Shown: piece after piece, positions 1 to 7,957 of the stretch
Layout of the letters: each line of letters begins with the position of its first letter
Position numbering within the stretch: position 1 is the stretch's first letter
Source of the DNA: Pseudomonas flavescens
Lineage (GTDB): Bacteria; Pseudomonadota; Gammaproteobacteria; Pseudomonadales; Pseudomonadaceae
Assembly: GCF_013408425.1 (NCBI RefSeq)
Contig: NZ_JACBYV010000001.1
Location: forward strand, 4,774,001 to 4,838,000
Reading direction: 5' to 3'
DNA: 64,000 nt
The notes under the pieces: model-generated
Database searches by the model: none
Told to the model about the DNA's origin: nothing
Seen by the model: the letters and a program-made list of their open reading frames with translations, nothing else
Made by a program: the position numbers and the translations under genes

Positions 1-359
1 CTGTTGAGTACCACCAGGGCGGCGATGCGCTGCGGGTAGTGCAGCGCGAAGGCGCGAGCCACCAGGCCGCCCATGGAGAAACCGATCACCGTGGCTTGCT
101 GCTGGCCGAGGTGATCGAGCAGTTCACGCAACTGGTCGGCGTAACCGGCCAGGTCGGTGTCCGCTGCCGGTCGTGGGCTGTCGCCGTGGCCGAGCATGTC
201 ATAGACGATGACCTGGAAATGCTGGGCCAGGCCAACCACCTGGCCGCCCCACATGTCCTTGGTCAGGCCGACACCGTGGATCAACACCACGGGCTGGCCC
301 TGGCCGATCACCCGGTAACTGGTGCCGGCGGGGGTGCGTTCAGCGAGATGCCGAATCAT
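1..359 (-). CDS. alpha/beta hydrolase, C-terminus beyond window
   Basis: This is an alpha/beta-hydrolase-fold enzyme read leftwards from an ATG at 359; the C-terminal part lies outside the window. The visible 119 residues include the oxyanion-hole stretch VLIHGVG (about residues 25-31), YDMLGHGDS (about 53-61) and the nucleophile elbow GFSMGG with Ser at about residue 95, as in esterases and C-C hydrolases. The acid and His of the triad are not visible. It starts 13 bp after the stop of the upstream amino-acid-synthesis-family gene, with GGAGC as ribosome site, so the two are almost certainly one operon. The substrate cannot be told from sequence; an ester, lactone or amide of a small catabolite is likely. 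Confidence 0.85.
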   Translation of the reverse strand, partial: MIRHLAERTPAGTSYRVIGQGQPVVLIHGVGLTKDMWGGQVVGLAQHFQVIVYDMLGHGDSPRPAADTDLAGYADQLRELLDHLGQQQATVIGFSMGGLVARAFALHYPQRIAALVVLN

Positions 360-372
360 GGCCTGCTCCCGA

Positions 373-963
373 TCACTGCGCCTTCTCGGCGGCCAGTTCT
401 TCCAGATCGATGTAACGGTTACCGATACGCGGATGCAGGCGGCCACCGTTGGCGGCACCCAGTACCACGACGATTTCGTCGGCACGCGGTGCATCTTCGA
501 TCTGCATTTCCAGGGTGATGTAGTGCGAGCGCAGGCCTTCGTCGTCCTTGTGCATCATCGGAATCTGGATCGAAGTGCCCGGGCCACCGCGCTTGTTGGT
601 GAAGCTCAGGTAGCTCTTGGCGTTCACCGCTTCGCGGTAGTGATTGCCGAAGCGCAGGGTGTGGATAACGGCCGAGGCGTGCTCGATTTCACCATCGGCA
701 CCGACCACGGCAGCCTTGCCATAGGCTTCGATCTTGTCGGCACCGCCGATGGCGGCGGTCAGGCGCGCGACCATCAGTTCACCCAGCTCGGAGCAGTTGG
801 CCTTGATCACGGGTTTGAGGTCTTCGACGAAGCCGTTGCCAACCCAGGGGTTCTTGATCACGACGGCCAGTCCGACCATGGTGACCGGCTTGTCGGTGGC
901 CTTGCCGCCTTCGATCAGGGTTTCTTCTACATAGCTGACGATCTTGCGAATCTCGAAACTCAT
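373..963 (-). CDS. amino acid synthesis family protein (AA_synth, DUF1185)
   Basis: A 196-residue soluble protein starting MSFEIRKIVSYVEETLIEGG. It matches the small AA_synth/DUF1185 family by its overall pattern: a central ELGELMVARL helix, the stretch GADGEIEHASAVIHTLRFGNH, and a C-terminal half with RADEIVVVLGAANGGR. The biochemical role of the family is not settled despite its name; members usually sit beside hydrolases, flavin reductases or GntR regulators in catabolic operons. The start at 963 is preceded by a good AAAGGAGC site. It is the first gene of an operon with the downstream hydrolase, and a palindromic operator candidate lies 30-49 bp upstream. Family call from memory, not from a search. 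Confidence 0.8.
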   Translation of the reverse strand: MSFEIRKIVSYVEETLIEGGKATDKPVTMVGLAVVIKNPWVGNGFVEDLKPVIKANCSELGELMVARLTAAIGGADKIEAYGKAAVVGADGEIEHASAVIHTLRFGNHYREAVNAKSYLSFTNKRGGPGTSIQIPMMHKDDEGLRSHYITLEMQIEDAPRADEIVVVLGAANGGRLHPRIGNRYIDLEELAAEKAQ

Positions 964-992
964 GACAGCTCCTTTGGCTGGGTGGTGTTGAG

Positions 993-1012
993 TATTATGG
1001 TATACCAGAATA
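993..1012. promoter_or_regulatory. GntR-type operator candidate
   Basis: A 20-bp inverted repeat centred on TGGTATACCA (998-1007). The two 10-bp arms differ at one position (TATTATGGTA versus TATTCTGGTA when read from each side). The core resembles operators of the FadR/VanR group of GntR repressors (TNGTATACNA). It lies 30 bp upstream of the ATG of the AA_synth gene, where a repressor would block transcription. The cognate regulator is not in the window on the sequenced side. Confidence 0.5.
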
Positions 1013-1139
1013 CACAATATGCAAGCCTCTCTGAACGTCAGGCACAGCGCCGCCTTGGCAGCAATCAGGGACAGCGCCAGCGGACTAAAAATGGTTGTTT
1101 GAGGCAGTTATGAATTGCAAAAGCTGGATCGTCCCCCCG

Positions 1140-1376
1140 CTCTGCGTGGTACTCCAGCTTGGCGCGCTCCGCTGTCACTTCGCGGGAGGTGCATCGAACG
1201 CGCAGCGTCCTGGCGAGGCGTTCCCACGGGGAGCGTGAGGAACGATCAGTGCGGTGGTCTCGATGGTTGCCACGGGCTGCGTGGTAACCCAGCCCGGGGC
1301 GTTCTGCGCCCGGGCCACGATTGCTTCACTGGAGGTGCAGCGGACGCGCAGTGTCCTGGCCAGGCGTCCCCGTGTG
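1140..1376. repeat. two imperfect direct repeats in the gap downstream of folE2
   Basis: The non-coding gap 964-1378 holds two related stretches. Copy A begins near 1140 (CTGCGTGGTACTCCAGC, then GGAGGTGCATCGAACGCGC at 1185). Copy B begins near 1279 (CTGCGTGGTAACCCAGC, then GGAGGTGCAGCGGACGCGC at 1331). Both continue CAG.GTCCTGGC.AGGCGT. The offset is about 140-146 bp. Copy B ends at the stop codon of folE2. They look like decayed copies of a dispersed repeat; no gene is apparent. Confidence 0.5.
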
Positions 1377-1378
1377 TC

Positions 1379-2275
1379 TCAGCGCCAGTTGTGGCTGGCG
1401 CAGGCCACGGCGTCATGGGCATGCAGGCTTTCGGCATGGGTGACCTGGATGTGCAAACCGCCGACGCCGGACATCGCCAGGACCGCCTCATGCAGGCGGC
1501 GGGCGGCGTCCTCGCAGAACATCAGATTCTGGCCGTTGGCCAGGGCAAAGGCCTGTTCGTCAGCGCGTTTGACGGCGGTCTGCACGGCGGTGCCCAGGGC
1601 AGCCTCCGAGCGCTCGAGCAATTCGATGAAGGGCAGGGCGTCAGCATCGCTCTCCAGGCGAATCCGAATCTGTGCATCGCTGCGTTGGCTGTGCGGTGTG
1701 GCGACGATGCCGGAACTGCTGCCCAGCCAGGCATGCATCTGCTCGAAATCCGGCGTGCGCTCGGCGAAGTCGTCGCTGAAGCGCTGCTGGATCAGTTGCC
1801 GCGCCAGGGCCGCCGAGCAGGGGCAGGTCGAGGAGTAATTCACCTGCAAACCCAGCTCCAGATGAAAACCACCCGGGTCGAGATGCGAGCGGATGGTCAG
1901 CGGATAGGCCTTGTAGCCGGACAGTGGGCTGACCAGTGCTGGCCGCTCGATCAGCCACTCGCCGCGCAGATCCAGATGAGCGCATAGCGACAGACCCTGG
2001 TGGCTGTCCAGGAAGCGTTGCAGCACCTGGCGCAACGAGGCGGGCGACAGCGGTTCACGCTGCAAGTGGGCCAGCGCCAGATACAGGCGTGACATGTGGA
2101 TACCGCGTGTCTGGCCGTCGTCCAGGCTCACGCCGGCATCGATTCGCGCGCTGATGGCCTGTTCCCCTATCCGCACGGGCAGAGCGATGCCGCGCATACC
2201 GACCCAGTCGAGGGTGGTGGCGGAGTTGGCACTGCGCTGTGCGGCGATATCGGGCAGGTTTGTCTGGAGGTTCAT
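1379..2275 (-). CDS. folE2: GTP cyclohydrolase I type IB (FolE2)
   Basis: A 298-residue GCYH-IB enzyme. It makes 7,8-dihydroneopterin triphosphate from GTP, the first step of folate and queuosine synthesis, and replaces zinc-dependent FolE when zinc is scarce. The family signature is clear: TRGIHMSR at 57-63, and the metal/catalytic segment NYSSTCPCSAAL with Cys151 and Cys153. The N-terminal MNLQTNLPDIAAQR and the total length also fit. The ATG at 2275 has AAGGGTGATCA in front. It is divergent from dksA2 across an 82-bp gap holding a Zur-like box. In Pseudomonas, folE2 and dksA2 are known members of the Zur regulon; regulation here is inferred from that and from the box. Confidence 0.95.
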   Translation of the reverse strand: MNLQTNLPDIAAQRSANSATTLDWVGMRGIALPVRIGEQAISARIDAGVSLDDGQTRGIHMSRLYLALAHLQREPLSPASLRQVLQRFLDSHQGLSLCAHLDLRGEWLIERPALVSPLSGYKAYPLTIRSHLDPGGFHLELGLQVNYSSTCPCSAALARQLIQQRFSDDFAERTPDFEQMHAWLGSSSGIVATPHSQRSDAQIRIRLESDADALPFIELLERSEAALGTAVQTAVKRADEQAFALANGQNLMFCEDAARRLHEAVLAMSGVGGLHIQVTHAESLHAHDAVACASHNWR

Positions 2276-2310
2276 TGATCACCCTTGCTTGGCGTGCATG
2301 ACGATTTGGC

Positions 2311-2337
2311 TTTAAATGTTATGTTATAACACTTAAA
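2311..2337. promoter_or_regulatory. Zur box between folE2 and dksA2
   Basis: An inverted repeat with 12-bp arms, TTTAAATGTTAT (2311-2322) and ATAACACTTAAA (2326-2337), separated by 3 bp and with a single arm mismatch. The TGTTAT-N-ATAACA core is the known Zur consensus of gamma-proteobacteria. It is placed centrally between the two divergent starts (36 bp from folE2, 21 bp from dksA2), so one bound Zur could repress both genes when zinc is plentiful. Confidence 0.85.
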
Positions 2338-2357
2338 GTTAACCCAGTGAGCCCGCC

Positions 2358-2762
2358 ATGACCGCCGATGAACTGCTTGCCCTGCCGCCCCAGGACTACA
2401 TGAACGAAGCCCAACAGGGTTTCTTCCGGGATCTGCTGATCCGTCAGCGTGAGGAATTGCAGCAACGCATCGACGATGAATTCGGCGCGCTGCGCGAGCA
2501 GGAGCGGCCCGCTGACGAGGCCGACATCGCCAGCCGCGAAGAGCAGCACCAATGGCAGATGCGCCTGCTGGAGCGGGAAAAGAAGTTGCTCGACAAGATC
2601 GACCAGGCCCTCGAGCGCCTGGCGCGCGGCGAGTACGGCTGGTGCCGCGAAACCGGCGAGCCGATCGGCCTGCGTCGTTTGCTGCTGCGCCCCACGGCCA
2701 GCCTGTGTATCGAGGCGAAAGAGCGCGAAGAACAGCGCGAACGCCATCAACGTGACCTGTGA
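2358..2762 (+). CDS. dksA2: zinc-independent DksA paralogue (DksA2)
   Basis: A 134-residue transcription factor that acts with ppGpp in the secondary channel of RNA polymerase. The N-terminal coiled coil carries the acidic tip DEADIA (residues 53-58, the DxxDxA motif). In the C-terminal zinc-finger region two of the four cysteines are replaced: Cys96-x2-Thr99 and Cys117-x2-Ala120. That pattern is the known mark of Pseudomonas DksA2, which keeps the fold without zinc and substitutes for DksA during zinc starvation. The ATG at 2358 lies 21 bp after the Zur box. A CobW-type GTPase gene follows 25 bp downstream in the same direction, probably in one operon. Confidence 0.95.
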   Translation: MTADELLALPPQDYMNEAQQGFFRDLLIRQREELQQRIDDEFGALREQERPADEADIASREEQHQWQMRLLEREKKLLDKIDQALERLARGEYGWCRETGEPIGLRRLLLRPTASLCIEAKEREEQRERHQRDL

Positions 2763-2787
2763 ACCTGATGCTGATGAGGAACCCACC

Positions 2788-3986
<1,199 letters not shown>

Positions 3987-3990
<4 letters not shown>

Positions 3991-4634
3991 TCCTGGCGTT
4001 CAAACCCCGTGTGATGCCGCAACAGGTTTGCGGTGAAGAGATCGACGTGCTTGGCGAGGCGTTGCGTGACGAGGTCAATCTGGCGGTCTGGCAGCGCAGG
4101 CTGCCGGACCACCTGTCCGGCTTCGCCAGCACCTTGCTGGCCCAGGGGGAGCCCCTGGCGCAATCGCTGAGCATCGACCTGAGCGACGCCGATGCCGAGC
4201 CCGCGTTGCCCGGCTTGCTCGCCGGCTACAGCGATATTCCCGGCCAGGCGGCGTTTCTCGCCGACGTGGCCTGGCTGATCCGCGCCTACGCCTGCCTGCT
4301 CGACGCCCGCAGCATCGGTTTGCGCCTGCGCGCGCTGGATGGTGCCATGTGCCCGCGTTTCCACGTCGACCGTGTGCCGTTGCGGCTGATCACCAGCTAC
4401 GCCGGCCCCGGCAGTCAGTGGCTGCGTGAAGGCGCGGTATCACGTCAGCAACTCGGTGGCCCCCAGGCGCTGCCGGCGGACAATGCCGTGGTCGAGCAGA
4501 TTGGCTGCGGTCATGTCGCGCTGCTCAAGGGCGAGCGCTGGATCGGCAACGAAGGCCGAGGTCTGGTGCATCGCTCGCCAGCGTTGCCGGCAGGAGAGCG
4601 GCGTTTGTTGCTGACTCTGGACTGGCTGGCGTGA
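3987..4634 (+). CDS. DUF1826 domain protein
   Basis: A 215-residue cytosolic protein of the DUF1826 family. The conserved part includes [16 protein letters not shown], a [24 protein letters not shown] segment with a His-x-Asp pair, and a late stretch [21 protein letters not shown]. The HxD followed by a distant VHRS looks like a cupin or 2-oxoglutarate-oxygenase-like metal site; that is inference. The function is unknown, but the family regularly follows COG0523 GTPases in Zur-controlled loci. Its ATG overlaps the stop of the GTPase (ATGA), so translation is probably coupled. Confidence 0.85.
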
Positions 4635-4662
4635 CGCGGCAGCGACTGCTCGAACGGCAGGC

Positions 4663-4688
4663 AAAAAAAAGCTGCGCCCAGGCGCAGC
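4663..4688 (-). terminator. intrinsic terminator of the small secreted gene
   Basis: Read on the minus strand, GCTGCGCC-TG-GGCGCAGC (4671-4688) is followed by a run of eight T (4663-4670). It sits between two convergent genes; the T run marks it as the terminator of the leftward gene at 4766-5119. Confidence 0.85.
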
Positions 4689-4765
4689 GATAGAGCAGCC
4701 AGTGCCTGACCGGCTGCGAAGAGAGACTGTATTAAGACCCACGTGGATGACGATTGGATGACGGC

Positions 4766-5119
4766 TCAGTAGGCCATCCAAACGCCTTTGCTTTGCTGTT
4801 CGCAGAATGGCTTGAGGTAGGCGGCGTCGTTGGCTACCCCGTAGTAGTGAACGTCCTGCTGGTAGGGCGTGCCGCCCACCTTGGCGTTGCGGCAAACGCC
4901 AAAGGCACCGGTGGGGCACTGCTCGACGAAGCTGACATCGACCTTCTGGCCCTTGAGCTGCGGCTGGCAGAAACCGGTGCGAAACAGGTTGGGCGGGATG
5001 CTGCGGTTCTGCTGGCAGACCTTCACGTCCAGGCGCTCGGCCTGGCTGTGCACCACACAGGCTTCGCCCCAGGCCAGGCCGGAGAGACTACACAACACCA
5101 GAGGCAGCAAACGGCGCAT
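4766..5119 (-). CDS. small secreted cysteine-containing protein
   Basis: A 117-residue protein with a signal peptide (MRRLLPLVLCSLSGLAWGEA, cleavage likely after residue 18). The mature part has six cysteines, compatible with three disulfides (CVVHS, VCQQNRS, FCQPQL, QCPTG, VCRNAK, FCEQQ). I recognise a Pseudomonas-restricted hypothetical that databases sometimes mislabel as NADH:ubiquinone oxidoreductase; there is no such domain. It is inserted between the DUF1826 gene and a second CobW gene but runs in the opposite direction. Periplasmic or extracellular location is inferred. No Zur box was seen at its promoter. Confidence 0.7.
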   Translation of the reverse strand: MRRLLPLVLCSLSGLAWGEACVVHSQAERLDVKVCQQNRSIPPNLFRTGFCQPQLKGQKVDVSFVEQCPTGAFGVCRNAKVGGTPYQQDVHYYGVANDAAYLKPFCEQQSKGVWMAY

Positions 5120-5218
5120 CGACCCAACTCCAGAAAATGATGCAGAACTGTAGAGTCTGTGGCGAGGTTACCGCAAGCCGAGCTTTTCCTCGGGCCACCT
5201 AACCGGCACCATGGCGCC

Positions 5219-6175
5219 ATGCTGAAACAGATACCTACCCACCTGATCGCCGGCCCACTGGGCGCTGGCAAGACCAGCCTGATTCGCCAGTTGCTGGCCC
5301 AGCGGCCTGCGCACGAGCGCTGGGCAGTGCTGATCAACGAGTTCGGACAGATCGGTCTGGATGCCGCGCTGCTCAGCCGTGACGAGGATGGCCTGAGTTT
5401 CAGCGAGGTGGCCGGTGGCTGCCTGTGCTGTGTGAATGGCGTGCCTTTTCAGGTCGGTCTCGGTCGACTGTTGCGCAAGGCCAGACCGGATCGCCTGTTC
5501 ATCGAGCCATCCGGGTTGGGGCATCCCTCGAGTCTGCTGGAGCAGCTGGGCCAGGCGCCCTGGGAAGGCGTGCTGGCGGTGCAGCCGCTGCTGATGGTGC
5601 TCGATGCCGCCGCGCTGGCTGCCGATCGGCCGCTCGCCGACAACCAGCGTGACGCTTTGCCCCATGCCGGGCTGCTGGTGCTGAACAAGAGCGAAGAGGT
5701 CGATGAGGCGAGCCGTGCGCGCATCGCGCGAAGCCTGCCGCATGCACTGTACTGGACCAGCCAGGGTCTGTTGCCGTTCGACCGTCTGCCATTGGCTGAC
5801 GCAGTGGCCACCGTGACCGATGGCCGCTGCTTGCCGGACGGCCCGCTACCTGCTGTCACCGTCTGGCGTAGAGCCGAGGAGCCGATCTGCCTGGTTCAGG
5901 ATCAGCCCGAGGGCTGGAGCATCGGTTGGCGCTGGCACCCCAGTCAGCGTTTCGACCTGCTGCGGGTGCAGCAGTGGCTGACGTCGCTGCCATGGCGGCG
6001 CGCCAAGCTGGTGGTGCAGACCAATGCCGGCTGGCTGTCGGTCAATGCCCTGGAGGGGCAGGCGCTGCACTGGCAGAACAGCGAGTGGCGCAAGGATTCG
6101 CGGCTGGAGCTGATCTTCGCCGGCGCTCAGAACGAGGCGACGCTGCGGGCCGGCATGGCGGCCTGCCGACTGTAA
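5219..6175 (+). CDS. second CobW/COG0523 GTPase
   Basis: A 318-residue G3E GTPase, shorter than the first. Walker A is GPLGAGKT (12-19), the metal site is CLCC (68-71), IEPSGLGHPS is the switch region and LVLNKSE is the base-specificity loop. The C-terminal half (CobW_C-like) is shortened and diverged. Such a second, short COG0523 protein is also found in the zinc-starvation cluster of P. aeruginosa. The start at 5219 is the first ATG in frame near the conserved N-terminus; no strong ribosome site is seen, and a GTG at 5159 would add 20 residues. A long hairpin follows the stop. No Zur box was evident upstream, so its regulation is open. Confidence 0.88.
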   Translation: MLKQIPTHLIAGPLGAGKTSLIRQLLAQRPAHERWAVLINEFGQIGLDAALLSRDEDGLSFSEVAGGCLCCVNGVPFQVGLGRLLRKARPDRLFIEPSGLGHPSSLLEQLGQAPWEGVLAVQPLLMVLDAAALAADRPLADNQRDALPHAGLLVLNKSEEVDEASRARIARSLPHALYWTSQGLLPFDRLPLADAVATVTDGRCLPDGPLPAVTVWRRAEEPICLVQDQPEGWSIGWRWHPSQRFDLLRVQQWLTSLPWRRAKLVVQTNAGWLSVNALEGQALHWQNSEWRKDSRLELIFAGAQNEATLRAGMAACRL

Positions 6176-6247
6176 GAGCCTGTTGACGATCTTTTTGGGC
6201 GGCATAAAGAGCCTGCTACAAGGCGATAGCGGTCATCGGTGCAGTAC

Positions 6248-6302
6248 CTGTGGGAGCGGGCCATGCCCGCGATTTTTTCGCGGGCATGGCCCGCTCCCAC
6301 AG
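6248..6302. repeat. REP-type palindrome, 25-bp perfect arms
   Basis: CTGTGGGAGCGGGCCATGCC and onward to 6272 is repeated inverted at 6278-6302, with only five T between the arms. The same arm sequence reappears as a spread pair at 61426-61564. It sits just after the CobW gene and could work as a bidirectional terminator. The rest of the gap 6176-6468 holds the GGTGGGCTTCAGCCCACC repeat (6341-6359) and a terminator for the leftward permease gene. Confidence 0.85.
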
Positions 6303-6338
6303 AATGTAGACCGAGCTTCTACTCCCACCATTCAGCTG

Positions 6339-6361
6339 TAGGGTGGGCTTCAGCCCACCAA
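6339..6361. repeat. short dispersed palindrome TAGGGTGGGCTTCAGCCCACCA
   Basis: A small hairpin, GGTGGGCT-TC-AGCCCACC. Related copies occur at about 57907-57930 and 57953-57978 in this window, in both orientations, showing that it is a dispersed element rather than a local structure. Confidence 0.6.
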
Positions 6362-6436
6362 ACCGAACGGCTGCTATCGCCACTTTGCAGTCAAAGCGCT
6401 GAAGCGGATCCGAAAGATCGTGAACAGGTTCTAAGA

Positions 6437-6458
6437 AGGGCGCCGCTCAGGGCGCCCG
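6437..6458 (-). terminator. probable terminator of the permease gene
   Basis: GGGCGCC (6438-6444) pairs with GGCGCCC (6451-6457). On the minus strand the stem is followed by TTCTTAG, a weak T stretch. It lies 11 bp after the permease stop. Confidence 0.5.
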
Positions 6459-6468
6459 GCCTGGCAGG

Positions 6469-7773
6469 CTAGTCCGTGGTGATCCGCGAGTGGGTGCGGG
6501 TGTCCTTCATGGTGATGTACACCAGCAGCGAGCAGGCGATGCAACCGGTCACGTACCAGTAGAAGCCGCTCTCCATGCCCACGCTCTTGAACCACAGCGC
6601 CACGTATTCGGCGGTGCCGCCGAAGATCGACACGGTCAGCGCGTAGGGCAGGCCGACGCCCAGGGCGCGGATCTCGGTGGGGAACAGCTCGGCCTTCACC
6701 ACCGCGTTGATCGAGGTGTAACCACTGACGATGATCAGCGCCGCCATGATCAGGAAGAACGCGCCCCACCAGCTCTGCACCGTATGCAGCGTGGTGAGGA
6801 TCGGGTAGGTGAACAGCGTGCCCAGTACCCCGAAGGCGATCAGGATCGGGCGCCGGCCGATCTTGTCGGACAGCGCGCCCACCAGCGGTTGCAGCAGCAT
6901 GAACAGGAACAGCGTGGCGGCCGAGATCATGGTCGAGTCGTTCTTGCTCATGCCCACGGTATTGACCAAGTATTTCTGCATGTAGGTGGTGTAGGTGTAG
7001 AAGGCCAGGGTCCCGCCCATGGTCAGGCCGACCACAGTGAGCAATTCCTTGGGATGGCGCAGCAGGGTGCGCATGATGTTTTCCTTCGGCGCCTCGGTCT
7101 TCTTGAACGAGTCAGTTTCCTCCATGCCGCGACGCAGGTACATGGCGACCACCGCGCACAACGCACCAATCACGAACGGCACACGCCAACCCCAGCTTTC
7201 TAGCTGCTCGACGGTCAGCGTCTGCTGCAGGACGATCAGCACCGCCAGGGCGATGAGCTGGCCGGAGATCAGCGTCACGTACTGGAAGCTGGAGAAGAAG
7301 CCGCGGCGTTCCTTGGTGGCCATCTCCGACAGGTAGGTGGCCGAGGTGCCATATTCGCCACCGACCGACAGGCCCTGCAGCAGCCGTGCGATCACCAGCA
7401 GCACCGGCGCGGCAACGCCGATGGTTTCATAGCTGGGGGTCAGGGCGATGATCAGCGAACCGAAGCACATCAGCAGCACCGAGGCCATAAGTGCAGCCTT
7501 GCGGCCCTTGCGGTCGGCGTAGATGCCCATCAGCCAGCCACCGATGGGGCGCATCAGAAAGCCGACGGCGAAGATCGCAGCGGTGTTGAGCAACTGGGCG
7601 GTCATGTCGCCCTGTGGGAAGAAGGCCTTGGCGAAGTACAGCGAGAAGGCGGCGTAGACATACCAGTCGTACCATTCGACGAGGTTGCCGACCGAGCCGC
7701 TGAAAATGGACTTGATGCGTTGGGACGTGGTGCGCGTTTGCGCGGGGGCAGACAGCGTGCTGGTGCTTTCCAT
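6469..7773 (-). CDS. MFS organic-acid:H+ symporter, KgtP/MHS type
   Basis: A 434-residue inner-membrane transporter with 12 predicted helices of the metabolite:H+ symporter family. Marks are GNLVEWYDWYVYAAFSLYFAKAFFP near the N-terminus, the loop GIYADRKGRKAAL, GLSVGGEYGTSATYLSEMA, and SDKIGRRP in the second half. The closest known group is KgtP/PcaT alpha-ketoglutarate permeases. The ATG at 7773 is preferred over one 24 bp upstream because GAGG lies at a suitable distance. A sigma-54 promoter (7835-7850) precedes it. The adjacent sigma-54 activator and kinase genes resemble MifR/MifS, which in P. aeruginosa are needed for alpha-ketoglutarate uptake. The substrate is inferred from that context; other C4/C5 dicarboxylates remain possible. 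Confidence 0.88.
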   Translation of the reverse strand: MESTSTLSAPAQTRTTSQRIKSIFSGSVGNLVEWYDWYVYAAFSLYFAKAFFPQGDMTAQLLNTAAIFAVGFLMRPIGGWLMGIYADRKGRKAALMASVLLMCFGSLIIALTPSYETIGVAAPVLLVIARLLQGLSVGGEYGTSATYLSEMATKERRGFFSSFQYVTLISGQLIALAVLIVLQQTLTVEQLESWGWRVPFVIGALCAVVAMYLRRGMEETDSFKKTEAPKENIMRTLLRHPKELLTVVGLTMGGTLAFYTYTTYMQKYLVNTVGMSKNDSTMISAATLFLFMLLQPLVGALSDKIGRRPILIAFGVLGTLFTYPILTTLHTVQSWWGAFFLIMAALIIVSGYTSINAVVKAELFPTEIRALGVGLPYALTVSIFGGTAEYVALWFKSVGMESGFYWYVTGCIACSLLVYITMKDTRTHSRITTD

Positions 7774-7834
7774 CAGAGGGAACCTCGATCTCGTCATTAT
7801 TCTTGTACGCCAGTGCAGGCGCTGGCTGGGCCAT

Positions 7835-7850
7835 TGCAGAAGCTGTGCCA
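7835..7850 (-). promoter_or_regulatory. sigma-54 promoter of the permease
   Basis: On the minus strand the sequence is TGGCACAGCTTCTGCA, with GG and GC at the exact -24/-12 spacing. Transcription would begin near 7823, about 50 bp before the permease ATG. The neighbouring gene encodes an AAA+ sigma-54 activator, which supports the call. Confidence 0.8.
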
Positions 7851-7903
7851 GCCGCTGAAAGCCCCGCCCTGTGGGCGTTATGACGAAATCAAGAAGGTGG
7901 TTG

Positions 7904-7921
7904 CTAGCGGAAATCTGCTAG
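7904..7921. promoter_or_regulatory. candidate upstream activator site
   Basis: CTAGC (7904-7908) and GCTAG (7917-7921) form a perfect inverted repeat with an 8-bp spacer, 54-71 bp upstream of the -24 element. This is where a dimeric sigma-54 activator is expected to bind. It could equally be part of a terminator region of the regulator gene; no T run is present. Confidence 0.4.
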
Positions 7922-7957
7922 TGCCGCAGGTTGGTTGGCGGAATCTTGCCAGGCGGT

